From NCBI RefSeq assembly GCF_003598715.1, contig NZ_QZFU01000016.1, positions 1-64,000 on the forward strand: a stretch of DNA of 64,000 nucleotides, in the 5' to 3' direction. The notes beneath the pieces are model-generated. The model was not told the origin of the DNA. It was given only the letters and a program-made list of their open reading frames with translations, and ran no database searches. Made by a program: the position numbers and the translations under genes. This stretch comes from Nocardia panacis (GTDB taxonomy: Bacteria > Actinomycetota > Actinomycetes > Mycobacteriales > Mycobacteriaceae). Below are positions 10,314 to 18,656 of this stretch, in pieces; the first letter of the stretch is position 1, and every line of letters begins with the position of its first letter.

Positions 10314-11293
10314 TGACCGCGTCATGGATCGATAACCAGAAGAACTTGATGCTCTTCGCGGGACGCGCTCATCCTGAGCTGGCCGAACAGGTCGCCAAGG
10401 AACTGGATGTCCACGTCACCCCCCAGACCGCGCGCGATTTCGCCAATGGCGAGATCTTCGTCCGGTTCGAGGAGTCGGTGCGTGGCTCGGACGCCTTCGT
10501 CCTACAGAGCTTTCCGGCGCCGCTGAATCAGTGGCTGATGGAGCAGTTGATCATGATCGACGCGCTCAAGCGCGGTTCGGCCAAGCGGATCACCGCCGTA
10601 CTGCCCTTCTACCCCTACGCCCGCCAGGACAAGAAGCACCGCGGCCGCGAGCCCATCTCCGCGCGTCTGGTCGCCGATCTGCTCAAGACCGCGGGCGCGG
10701 ACCGCATCATCACCGTCGACCTGCACACCGATCAGATCCAGGGCTTCTTCGACGGCCCGGTCGATCACATGCACGCGCTCATCCAGCTCTCGGAGTACGT
10801 CCGCAACAACTACAGCCTCGAGCACATCACCGTGGTCTCCCCCGACGCGGGCCGGGTGAAGGTCGCCGAGAAGTGGGCCGATTCGCTGGGTGGTTCGCCA
10901 CTGGCCTTCATCCACAAGACCCGCGACCCGCTGGTGCCCAACCAGATCGTGGCCAACCGCGTGGTCGGCGATGTCGACGGCCGCACCTGCATCCTGATCG
11001 ACGACATGATCGACACCGGCGGCACCATCGCGGGCGCGGTCAAGGTGCTCAAGGAGGCAGGCGCGGGCGATGTCGTCATCGCCGCCACCCACGGCGTGCT
11101 GTCGGATCCGGCCGCCGAGCGCCTCGCCAACAGCGGGGCCAAGGAGGTCGTGGTCACCAACACCCTGCCGATCAGCGAGGAGAAGAAGTTCCCGCAGCTG
11201 ACGGTGCTGTCCATCGCGCCGCTGCTGGCCCGCACCATTCGCGAGGTCTTCGAGAACGGCTCGGTGACGGGGCTTTTCAACGGCAACGCCTGA
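10313..11293 (+). CDS. prs: Ribose-phosphate pyrophosphokinase (PRPP synthetase)
   Basis: A 326-residue enzyme making PRPP from ribose 5-phosphate and ATP for nucleotides, His, Trp, NAD and the decaprenyl-phosphoryl-arabinose of the cell wall. It starts at a GTG overlapping the glmU stop, with an AAAAGGA sequence upstream. Family motifs seen: ANGEIFVRFEESVRG, the RQDKKHRGREPIS region, the Mg-binding DLHTDQIQGFFDGPVDH and the PRPP-binding loop DDMIDTGGTI. Length is normal. The operon ends at the hairpin 16 bp downstream. In M. tuberculosis the next genes are lpqT and rplY; here the order is interrupted. Confidence 0.97.
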   Translation: MTASWIDNQKNLMLFAGRAHPELAEQVAKELDVHVTPQTARDFANGEIFVRFEESVRGSDAFVLQSFPAPLNQWLMEQLIMIDALKRGSAKRITAVLPFYPYARQDKKHRGREPISARLVADLLKTAGADRIITVDLHTDQIQGFFDGPVDHMHALIQLSEYVRNNYSLEHITVVSPDAGRVKVAEKWADSLGGSPLAFIHKTRDPLVPNQIVANRVVGDVDGRTCILIDDMIDTGGTIAGAVKVLKEAGAGDVVIAATHGVLSDPAAERLANSGAKEVVVTNTLPISEEKKFPQLTVLSIAPLLARTIREVFENGSVTGLFNGNA

Positions 11294-11308
11294 TCGGCCG
11301 TAGCTGTC

Positions 11309-11348
11309 ACGGCGGTCGGGACCACGGTCCCGACCGCCGTTTCCTTTA
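11309..11348 (+). terminator. Intrinsic terminator of glmU-prs
   Basis: A 14-bp GC-rich stem (11309-11322 with 11327-11340) with a 4-nt loop, followed by TTTCCTTT. It starts 16 bp after the prs stop and is the best intrinsic terminator in the window. Confidence 0.9.
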
Positions 11349-11417
11349 TGACCGCCGGTCCGTCTTTTCGATACCCACCTGTCTGATTTCGCGGGCCGGG
11401 CGAGGGATACTTGCGGC

Positions 11418-11666
11418 ATGGACACCGATCCCCTCGACATGGATATGGGTGACGACGAGCAGGCCGACGAGATCAGGGAGTACGAGCGCTACATCGAGGA
11501 TCCACCGCACGACCTGGATATCGCCGACCGGGAAGACCAGGACGAGGGCCGCCTCGGCATCGAGGAGGAACTCGAACAGGAGTGGACCGAGCGCGACGGC
11601 GAGGTCGAGGACAATCGTCCCGCCGAGGTCGCGGCCGTGGAGATCGTGAACGACGACCAGCTCTGA
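11418..11666 (+). CDS. Small acidic hypothetical protein
   Basis: An 82-residue, very acidic protein (about a third Asp and Glu) starting MDTDPLDMDMGDDEQADE, with no Cys, no membrane segment and no recognised domain. Most of it is probably disordered or a charged helix (EEELEQEWTERDGEVE). The ribosome binding site is weak. It lies between the prs terminator and a small membrane-protein gene 55 bp downstream in the same direction, so it may be co-transcribed with it. Function unknown. Confidence 0.6.
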   Translation: MDTDPLDMDMGDDEQADEIREYERYIEDPPHDLDIADREDQDEGRLGIEEELEQEWTERDGEVEDNRPAEVAAVEIVNDDQL

Positions 11667-11721
11667 GGCGCGCTCGGTGCGCCGTGGTACCCATGTGGTG
11701 AACGCACGACAAGGAGATGCC

Positions 11722-12042
11722 ATGAGCACGCCGTCCGGCGCGGAACGCCCACCCGACGACGATCTCTACCCGCCCGACGAGGGTCCGCTGCGGCGGCTCG
11801 GCAGGCAGACCATGTCGTTGACCGCCTTCGGGTGCGCCGCGCTGGCCCTGCTGTTCTGCCCGCTGCTGTTCGGACCGGCCGGGATACTGTTCGGCTGGCT
11901 CGGACACCACCGGGGCGAATCGCTGGGCAAGTGGGCCGCCCTCACCTCCGTGCTCGCACTGGTGGGCGGCACGGTGCTCGGCCTGCTCTACTACCACTCC
12001 GAGCTGCGCGACGGCGGTACCGGAGTAGGTTTCCGGGTATGA
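11722..12042 (+). CDS. Small membrane protein, two predicted helices (DUF4190-like)
   Basis: A 106-residue protein. The ATG at 11722 is chosen because AAGGAG lies about 6 nt upstream. A polar N-terminus of about 35 residues is followed by two hydrophobic segments (about 39-60, LALLFCPLLFGPAGILFGWLG, and about 73-93) joined by HHRGESLGK. The layout is that of small DUF4190-like membrane proteins, which I cannot confirm. Its stop overlaps the next ATG by 4 nt, so it is coupled to the DUF2461 gene. Confidence 0.7.
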   Translation: MSTPSGAERPPDDDLYPPDEGPLRRLGRQTMSLTAFGCAALALLFCPLLFGPAGILFGWLGHHRGESLGKWAALTSVLALVGGTVLGLLYYHSELRDGGTGVGFRV

Positions 12043-12671
12043 CGGAATTCCGCGGTTTCCCCTTGGCCGGCCTGGACTTCTACGAGGATCTCGAGGCCGA
12101 CAATTCCAAGACCTTCTGGACCGCGCACAAGCATGTCTACGACGAATCCGTCCTCGCGCCGATGAAGGCGCTGGCCGCCGATCTGGAGGCGGATTTCGGC
12201 ACCGCCAAGATCTTCCGCCCCTATCGTGACGTGCGCTTCGCCAAGGACAAGTCGCCGTACAAGACCGCGCAGGGCGCGGTGGTCGGCACCGCGCCGGGCT
12301 GCGGCTGGTATGTGCAGCTCGGCGCGGGCGGCCTGTACGTGGGCGGCGGCTTCTACCAGGGTTCGCCCGAGCAGATCGCCCGCTTCCGCACCACCGTGGC
12401 CGAGCAGGCGCGCGGCGCCGAACTCGAGACCATCCTGGCCGGTTTGCGCAAGGCCGGGTTCGACGTCGACGGCGAACAACTCAAGACCAAACCCAAGGGC
12501 TACGACGCGGACCACCCGCGCATCGACCTGCTCCGACACAAGTCCCTCACCGCGGGCAAGAGCTTCGGCGGCCCCGACTGGGTGGCGACGCCGCGCGCGG
12601 GCAAGGAGGTCCGCAAGGCGTGGGAGTCCATGCGGCCCTTCATCGATTGGTTGTCCGCCGTCGTCGGTTAG
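12039..12671 (+). CDS. DUF2461 family protein
   Basis: A 210-residue cytoplasmic protein of the DUF2461/TIGR02453 family, recognised from LDFYEDLEADNSKTFWTAHK near the start, then the conserved RPYRDVRFAKDKSPYKT near residue 65 and the FYQGSPEQIARFR region. The family is widespread in bacteria and fungi and has no established reaction. Its ATG overlaps the stop of the upstream membrane-protein gene. The 3' end stops 3 bp before the convergent egtD stop. Confidence 0.88.
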   Translation: MTEFRGFPLAGLDFYEDLEADNSKTFWTAHKHVYDESVLAPMKALAADLEADFGTAKIFRPYRDVRFAKDKSPYKTAQGAVVGTAPGCGWYVQLGAGGLYVGGGFYQGSPEQIARFRTTVAEQARGAELETILAGLRKAGFDVDGEQLKTKPKGYDADHPRIDLLRHKSLTAGKSFGGPDWVATPRAGKEVRKAWESMRPFIDWLSAVVG

Positions 12672-12674
12672 AAC

Positions 12675-13643
12675 TCAAGCCCTGGCTAGGAGCAGTGCGA
12701 AGCGGTGGTCCGGGTCGGTCCAGACGTGGTCGGTGGCGAAGCCCGCCGCGGCGAGTTCCTTCGCCAGGCCGTCGAGGTGGAATTTGGCCGAGATCTCGGT
12801 GCGCAGTTGTTCGCCCGCGGCGAAGTGGACGGTCAGGTCCAGCTCGCGCAGGTGGACGGTCATCTCCTCCGTCGCGACCAAACGCATTTCGATCCACAGT
12901 CGTTCGGGATCCCAGACCGCGACGTGCTCGAAGCGCTCCGGGCGGAAGTCCGCGCCGAGGCGGGTATTGAGCACGTGCAGCACATTGCGGTTGAATTCGG
13001 CGGTCACACCCGCCGCGTCGTCGTAGGCGGGGACGAGCACATTCGGGTCGATCACCAGGCCCGCGCCGAGCAGCAGCAGTTCGCCGGGTTCGAGCACATC
13101 CCTTATGCCCGCGAGGAATTCGGCGCGTTCGGCCGGGACCAGGTTGCCGATGGTCCCGCCGAGGAAGGCGATCATGCGGCGGCCGCCGCCGGGCAGGTTG
13201 CGCAGGGTGTCGGTGAAATCGCTGACCACGCCCCGCACCGCGAGGCCGGGAAACTCCGCGGCGATCTGCTCGGCCGCGTCGTGCAGGGCGCTGGACGAGA
13301 CATCCTGCGGCACATATGTTTTCAATGAACCACCGGCGGTGAGCGCGGACAGCAGCAGCCGGGTCTTGGCCGCCGAACCCGCACCCAGCTCCACCAGCGC
13401 GTCGACCCTGGCGAGTCGCGCGATCTCCCCCACCACCCGCTCCAGCAGGGCGCGCTCGGTGCGCGTCGGATAGTACTCCGGCAGTTCGGTGATCATCTCG
13501 AACAGCTCGCTACCGCGCGCATCGTAGAACCACTTGGGCGGCAACCACTTCGGGCTGGCGGTGAGACCGGTTCTCGCATCGTCGCGCAGCGCGGCGGTGA
13601 GGTCCGCGTCGGTCAGGTGGATATCCAGGGTAGGTGCGGTCAT
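12675..13643 (-). CDS. egtD: L-histidine N-alpha-methyltransferase EgtD
   Basis: A 322-residue SAM-dependent enzyme that trimethylates histidine to hercynine, the first step of ergothioneine synthesis. The SAM-binding part shows LVELGAGSAAKTRLLL near residue 85 and the family region AFLGGTIGNLVPAE. YYPTRTERALL and DVLEPGELLLLGAGL are also typical. Start overlaps the egtC stop (ATGA). It is the last gene of the egtABCD run, which matches mycobacterial order, except that egtE does not follow. Confidence 0.96.
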   Translation of the reverse strand: MTAPTLDIHLTDADLTAALRDDARTGLTASPKWLPPKWFYDARGSELFEMITELPEYYPTRTERALLERVVGEIARLARVDALVELGAGSAAKTRLLLSALTAGGSLKTYVPQDVSSSALHDAAEQIAAEFPGLAVRGVVSDFTDTLRNLPGGGRRMIAFLGGTIGNLVPAERAEFLAGIRDVLEPGELLLLGAGLVIDPNVLVPAYDDAAGVTAEFNRNVLHVLNTRLGADFRPERFEHVAVWDPERLWIEMRLVATEEMTVHLRELDLTVHFAAGEQLRTEISAKFHLDGLAKELAAAGFATDHVWTDPDHRFALLLARA

Positions 13644-14530
13644 TGCGCTTGCCCCTTTCGGAGGACGGAATCGCGCTGGGCGGCCGGATCATTCGGCTCC
13701 GCCGCGAGCGGTGTGCTGGACAGCTCGCCCGGTCGGGCGCACACGAGCTGTCTGTCTTCGATGGGTAGCCAGGCGGGATCGTCGTCGTAGGGTTCGGAGG
13801 ACAGGATGGCCGATTCGGGGGTGAGGAGTGCGTAGAGCGAATGGTGCACCGTTGTGGCCCAGAGGGTTTCGCCGTCGCTGAGCAGGAAGTTCAACCGCGA
13901 GGTCGGCGCGTGCGCGAGGATGGCCGCGCACAGCAGCCGCAGCGCCTCGGCCGGTCCCGCGACGAATTCGGCGCGCAGCAGCCGCGCGAGCAGGGTCCAC
14001 ACCGTCGCGGAATCGGTCGGCGATTCGGCGGTGAGCAGTAATTCGGCGGCGAACAGTCCGGCCGAGCCCGCCCGCAGCGCCAGCGCGTCCAGGTCGGCGC
14101 AGACCGCGGTGAGCACCGCCCGCCAGTCGGGGACGTGGCCGTTGTGGCTGAAGGCCCACACGCCGTCCACGAATGGCGCGCAGGCCGCGCGCTCCACCGG
14201 CATGCCCGAGGTCGCGGAGCGGATCGCGCCGAGTATCCCGCGCGAGACCAACTGCACCAGAACCTCGTCCACCGCCGGATCGGTCCAGATCGGCGCGGCA
14301 TTGCGATACCGGGCAGCCACCACACGCGGGTGGCCATTGCGCTGCCCCTGCGAACCGGCGCCACCGGAGGCCGGATGCCACCAGGCCGCGCCGAATCCGT
14401 CGGCATTCACCCGCGCCCTGCTGCGCATCTCGGCGGGTGCGTAGGACTGCACGCGCAGGGAATGCGTTCCGCGCGTGAGGATTTCCCCGACCGGCAGCGG
14501 TGCACCGACGTATCCGATATGGCGGCACAT
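13640..14530 (-). CDS. egtC: Gamma-glutamyl-hercynylcysteine sulfoxide hydrolase EgtC
   Basis: A 296-residue class II (Ntn-type) glutamine amidotransferase-fold enzyme that removes glutamate from the sulfoxide intermediate. The catalytic Cys is residue 2 (MCRHIGYVG). Further family motifs are RVNADGFGAAWW, the SHNGHVPDW loop and SRLNFLLSDGETLWAT. The ATG overlaps the egtB stop by one base (TGATG) and its own stop overlaps egtD by 4 nt, showing tight coupling. Confidence 0.95.
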   Translation of the reverse strand: MCRHIGYVGAPLPVGEILTRGTHSLRVQSYAPAEMRSRARVNADGFGAAWWHPASGGAGSQGQRNGHPRVVAARYRNAAPIWTDPAVDEVLVQLVSRGILGAIRSATSGMPVERAACAPFVDGVWAFSHNGHVPDWRAVLTAVCADLDALALRAGSAGLFAAELLLTAESPTDSATVWTLLARLLRAEFVAGPAEALRLLCAAILAHAPTSRLNFLLSDGETLWATTVHHSLYALLTPESAILSSEPYDDDPAWLPIEDRQLVCARPGELSSTPLAAEPNDPAAQRDSVLRKGQAQ

Positions 14531-15867
14531 CAGCGCTCACCCGCCCGCAGGTCGCGCGCGAGTCGGAAACCCGCGAAGATCTGGCGGCGGATCGGATGGT
14601 CCCAATTGCGGAAGGTGCCTCGGCAGGCGACCGGGTCGGTGCCGAACGAACCACCGCGCAGCACCCGATAGTCCCCGCCGAAGAAGACCTCCGAATATTC
14701 CCGATAGGGGAAGACACGGAAGCCCGGATAGGGCTCGAATCCCGAGGCGGTCCACTCCCAGACATCGCCGATGAGTTGGTGCACACCGGCAGGGGAGGCA
14801 CCCGCCGGATACGCCCCGACCTCGGCCGGTTCCAGGTGGCGCTGACCGAGATTCGCGGTCGCGGCATCGGGTTCGGCCGCACCCCAAGGGAATCGGCGCG
14901 ACGCCCCGGTCGCGGGATCGAAGCGCGCCGCCTTCTCCCACTCCGCCTCGGTGGGCAGCCGCTTGCCCGCCCACTTGGCGTACGCCTCCGCCTCGAACCA
15001 GCAGACATGCAGCACAGGCTGTTTCGGCCGCAGCGGGTGCACGACACCGAAGGCCCGCCGCCACCACTGACCGTCCGAGTCGCGCTCCCAGAACTGCGGG
15101 GCGACCAGACCGGCCTCCTGCCGATGCGCCCAACCGCGCTGCGACCAGAGTTCGGACCGCTCGTAGCCGCCGTCGGCCATGAAGGCCAGATACTGCGCAT
15201 TGGTGATCGGGGCCGCATCGATGGCGTAGGCGGGCAGGTCGACCCGATGCGCGGGTCGCTCATTGTCCAGCGCCCACGGATCGGTCGAGGTGCCCATGGT
15301 GAATTCGCCTGCGGGAATGATGATCTCACCGCCGACCGGCATCGAGGCGGTCGGCGGCGGGGCGGCGGCGAGCACGGCGGCGCCGGTCCGCAACTGGTGG
15401 GTGGCCAGCATGGTCTCGTCGTGCTGCTGTTCGTGCTGGGCGATCATGCCGAAGGCGAAACCGCCATCGAGCAGCGCCGCGCCGCGCAGCGCACTGGCCC
15501 CCAGCACATCCCACACCTTCTCCCGCACCGTCGCGACATAGCCGCGGGCCTGGCCGGGATCGAGCAGCGGCAGCGCCGGACGATCCGCGCGCGCGTGCCG
15601 GAAGGCATCGTAGAGATGGTCGATATCGTCGCGAACGGGTTCGCGGCCGCCGACATCGCGAACCAACCACAGTTCCTCTTGATTGCCGATATGCGCGAGA
15701 TCCCAAACCAGAGGACTCATCAGGCGGGAGTGCTGGGCGAGCAGTTCGGCCTCGTCCAGACAATCGGTGAGGGTGGCGGTGCGGCGGCGGGCTCGGGCGA
15801 GCACCTCGGCGATCTCGGCGCGCAGGCGCTCGGTCGCGGCATGGTCGGTGGCGGAGGGGATGGTCAT
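14530..15867 (-). CDS. egtB: Hercynine oxygenase (sulfoxide synthase) EgtB
   Basis: A 445-residue non-haem iron enzyme joining gamma-glutamylcysteine (or cysteine) to hercynine with oxygen. The N-terminal DinB-like half carries the iron ligands, a first His in WDLAHIGNQEE and the pair in HEQQHDETM. The C-terminal half is the formylglycine-generating-enzyme fold (from MPVGGEIIIPAGEFTMG to RNWDHPIRRQIFAGFRL). The GGSFGTDPVACRGTFRNWD ending is the substrate-binding region. The 90 bp between egtA and egtB hold no gene. Confidence 0.96.
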   Translation of the reverse strand: MTIPSATDHAATERLRAEIAEVLARARRRTATLTDCLDEAELLAQHSRLMSPLVWDLAHIGNQEELWLVRDVGGREPVRDDIDHLYDAFRHARADRPALPLLDPGQARGYVATVREKVWDVLGASALRGAALLDGGFAFGMIAQHEQQHDETMLATHQLRTGAAVLAAAPPPTASMPVGGEIIIPAGEFTMGTSTDPWALDNERPAHRVDLPAYAIDAAPITNAQYLAFMADGGYERSELWSQRGWAHRQEAGLVAPQFWERDSDGQWWRRAFGVVHPLRPKQPVLHVCWFEAEAYAKWAGKRLPTEAEWEKAARFDPATGASRRFPWGAAEPDAATANLGQRHLEPAEVGAYPAGASPAGVHQLIGDVWEWTASGFEPYPGFRVFPYREYSEVFFGGDYRVLRGGSFGTDPVACRGTFRNWDHPIRRQIFAGFRLARDLRAGER

Positions 15868-15957
15868 GGCGGAGCTCTTTCCGGGCTGGGGATCGGCCGC
15901 GACGCGGCGGTAGCGGAAGCAGAACCTATGCGGCTCCCGGTGGTCCGGGGCCGCAGG

Positions 15958-17280
15958 TCACGGGCCGCCCGTTCCGTTACCGGATCCGGCGCGACACAGG
16001 GCGAACTCCTCGCGCGGCGTGCGGCCGCGGCGACATCGGTGCACGGCGGCGTCCAGTTCCGCCGCGGCGGCCCGCGAGCGCGCATGCCCGGCCGCGAGTT
16101 CCAGCAGCGCGACCGCGACCGCGCGAATCTCCGGATCGGCCAGACCGTTTCGGGCCGCGTCCAACCAGCGCCCGGCGACCGGCGCGGCCACCGCCGTCGC
16201 CCGCGCCACCAGTTCGGGCGAGGCGAGCAGGGCGTCGAAGAGATGGATCGGCACCGTCCACGCCCCGCCCGGCTGGGCGTCCAGATAGCGGACCTCCAGG
16301 TGGCCCGCGGCGCGGACCGGTGGGAAAAGCGTCGTCAGGTGATAGTCGAGATCGTCGCTGTCGGGGCGGCGGCCCACCTCGTCGTCCAGTGCGCCGGAGA
16401 GCCAGTCGGCGAAGGTCGCGCCGGGCGGGGCCGCCCAGTCGGACCCGCCATCCGGGCCGCGCACGCACAGCAGCGGCACATCCAGCGCCCAGCGGCCGTA
16501 GGAGGCGACCGGATCGGTCCAGTCCTGGACCGGTGGGCGGGTACGGGCAGTGTCCAACCGCAGCCACGCCCGCATGCGCTGCGAGGCCCAAGCGCCCGCG
16601 GGCGCACCGCGCAGCGCGGGTGAGCAGGCGAAGGCGGCCACCAACGCCGGACCCATGGCGTAGAGGGCGATCCAGCGGGCCGCGACCTCGGCGCGATCAC
16701 CGCCCGCGTCCACGCTGACCTGGGTGGCGGCGGTATTGCACATCATCAGCTTGCCGAAGGGGCCGATACCGGCGAAGGAGCGCTCCATCGCGCCGTAGCG
16801 CGGCAGGCGAAGCAGGCGTTTGGCGCGGCGATCGGCGTCGGCGGCGGCCGAGACGGTGCGAATGGCGCGGGAATCGAGCAGCACCCGCAGCATGCGGGCG
16901 TCGGAGCCGAGTGCGTCGCACAATTGGGACGCGGTGGCGTAGGGGGAGCTCGAGAGTTCGATCTGACCGCCGGGTTCGATGGTGACCCGGCTGCCACCCG
17001 GCAGCGGAAGTGCCGGAGATTCGGGGGCGATGGACCTCGGTGCGTACGGTCCGAGAGCGTCCGCCAGGGCGGTGAGCTGGGGACGGGGGGCGGCCGATGG
17101 GCCTGCGGCGGAACACTCACCCTGCACCGTGAGCCACTCCAGTTCCGCGCCGATGAGTCGCGGTGGCCCCTGTTTGAAACAGATCTTGCCGATATAGGCC
17201 TCGGCGGCGGCGCGGCTGGACAGCTCGCCCGAAGCCGCCGCGCCCGCGACGGGCTGTTGATGTTCGAGCGTGACGGACAT
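15958..17280 (-). CDS. egtA: Glutamate-cysteine ligase EgtA
   Basis: A 440-residue GCS2-family ligase making gamma-glutamylcysteine for EgtB. The ATG at 17280 (MSVTLEHQQPV) is chosen because GGAGG lies just upstream; the longer frame adds only MMEVD. Conserved parts: IGAELEWLTV near residue 43, IEPGGQIELSSSPYAT, the MCNTAATQVSVDAG stretch and EVRYLDAQPGGAW. It is the first gene of the operon. The 143 bp ahead of it also serve the divergent EgtE-like gene. Confidence 0.94.
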   Translation of the reverse strand: MSVTLEHQQPVAGAAASGELSSRAAAEAYIGKICFKQGPPRLIGAELEWLTVQGECSAAGPSAAPRPQLTALADALGPYAPRSIAPESPALPLPGGSRVTIEPGGQIELSSSPYATASQLCDALGSDARMLRVLLDSRAIRTVSAAADADRRAKRLLRLPRYGAMERSFAGIGPFGKLMMCNTAATQVSVDAGGDRAEVAARWIALYAMGPALVAAFACSPALRGAPAGAWASQRMRAWLRLDTARTRPPVQDWTDPVASYGRWALDVPLLCVRGPDGGSDWAAPPGATFADWLSGALDDEVGRRPDSDDLDYHLTTLFPPVRAAGHLEVRYLDAQPGGAWTVPIHLFDALLASPELVARATAVAAPVAGRWLDAARNGLADPEIRAVAVALLELAAGHARSRAAAAELDAAVHRCRRGRTPREEFALCRAGSGNGTGGP

Positions 17281-17423
17281 GTCGACCTCCATCATGGTGC
17301 GCGTCCAATCAGGGTAGCCAGACAGACCGACAAGAAACCGTCAGAGATTTGTGACGGGATGCTTAACAGATATCCCCAAAAGATGGGACGACTGCGCACC
17401 TGGCAGGCGGTACGGTCAGCCGC

Positions 17424-18593
17424 ATGCTGGATGAGGTACAGGTGCGCGCCGAGACGCCAGGCGTCGGCGCAGGGCTGGTTTTCCTGGATAGTGCGGGGTC
17501 CTCGCTGCCCCCGCGAATCGTCACCGAGACGGTTGTCACCCACTTGCGAAGAGAGGCCGAGGTCGGCGGATATCGCGCCGCGCAGGAGCGGCTCGACGCG
17601 CTCGACGGCGTCAAAGCCGCCATCGGCAGGCTCATCAATGCCGCGCCGGCGAGTATCGCCCTGAACGACAGCGCCACCAGGGCGTGGACCGACTTCTTCT
17701 ACGCGGTGCCGCTGCGGGAGGGCGACCGGATCCTCATCTCCGGCGCGGACTACGCCGCCAATGCCATTGCCGCGCTGCACCGCGCCCGCGCCACCGGCGC
17801 GACGGTCGAACCGATCCCGGACGATCCCAGCGGGCAACTCGACCTCGACGCACTCGCGGCCATGATCGACGAACGCGTGAAACTGGTTTCGCTGCTGCAT
17901 GTTCCGACCAATGGCGGTCTGGTCAATCCCGTCGCCGAGGCCACCCGCATCGCGCACCGCGTCGGCGCGCTGGTGCTGCTCGACGCCTGCCAGTCCACCG
18001 GACAGTTGGCCATCGATGTCGCCGAACTCGGCGTCGACGCGCTCTCGGCCACCGGACGCAAATGGCTGCGCGGGCCGCGCGGCACCGGATTCCTCTATGT
18101 GCGACCGGATCTGGCGCTGGAACCGCAGCGACTCGACCTGCACAGCGCGACCTGGACCGCACCGCAGGAGTACCGCATCGCCGAGGACGCGACCCGATTC
18201 GAATTCTGGGAGTCCGATATCGCCGGACGGCTCGGACTCGGTGCGGCGGTGGAGTATCTGCTCGAGCTGGGACCGGAGCAGGTCTACGCCGCCATCGCCG
18301 CGCGGGCGGAGTATCTGCGAAAAGCCTTGCCGGAGATAGCCGGTGTGACGGTGCGCGACCTGGGCGCCCGGCGGGCAGGCATCGTGTCGTTCACGGTGGA
18401 TGGGCTCGAGTCGACTCGGGTGCGGGATCGATTGGCGGAGCAGGAGATAACCCTCACGGTCAGTCATGCGAGTTCGACACTGCTGGATATGAATAGACGC
18501 GGATTGGCCTCGGTGCTGCGGGCCTCGCCGCACGCGTTCGTCAGCTACCCGGAGTTGGATCGGTTCGTCGCGGCGGTGGCCGCGCTGCGGTGA
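17424..18593 (+). CDS. egtE: Class V PLP-dependent C-S lyase, likely EgtE
   Basis: A 389-residue class V aminotransferase-fold protein. EgtE cleaves the hercynylcysteine sulfoxide to ergothioneine, the last step. Seen: substrate-side LRREAEVGGYRAAQERL near residue 40, Asp for the PLP nitrogen in LVLLDACQSTGQ, and the PLP Lys in SATGRKWLRGPRGTGF. The GGY and RKW-GPRG segments match what I recall of mycobacterial EgtE. The Cys loop of SufS desulfurases is absent, so it is not a sulfur-mobilising desulfurase. It faces away from egtA instead of following egtD. A different class V lyase is possible, but its position and the otherwise missing last step support EgtE. Confidence 0.75.
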   Translation: MLDEVQVRAETPGVGAGLVFLDSAGSSLPPRIVTETVVTHLRREAEVGGYRAAQERLDALDGVKAAIGRLINAAPASIALNDSATRAWTDFFYAVPLREGDRILISGADYAANAIAALHRARATGATVEPIPDDPSGQLDLDALAAMIDERVKLVSLLHVPTNGGLVNPVAEATRIAHRVGALVLLDACQSTGQLAIDVAELGVDALSATGRKWLRGPRGTGFLYVRPDLALEPQRLDLHSATWTAPQEYRIAEDATRFEFWESDIAGRLGLGAAVEYLLELGPEQVYAAIAARAEYLRKALPEIAGVTVRDLGARRAGIVSFTVDGLESTRVRDRLAEQEITLTVSHASSTLLDMNRRGLASVLRASPHAFVSYPELDRFVAAVAALR

Positions 18594-18656
18594 GAGTGGT
18601 TGCCGCCGCACGCGATAGGGTGGATCGCGTGCGGCGGCAAGCCATTTCGGTCGCGG

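Noticed and set aside
14500..16623. 707-codon frame antisense to egtB/egtA
   Set aside because: Shadow frame over two well-identified enzymes.
17424..18593. Calling this gene a SufS/NifS cysteine desulfurase
   Set aside because: The C-terminal catalytic Cys loop is missing, and the context is the ergothioneine operon.
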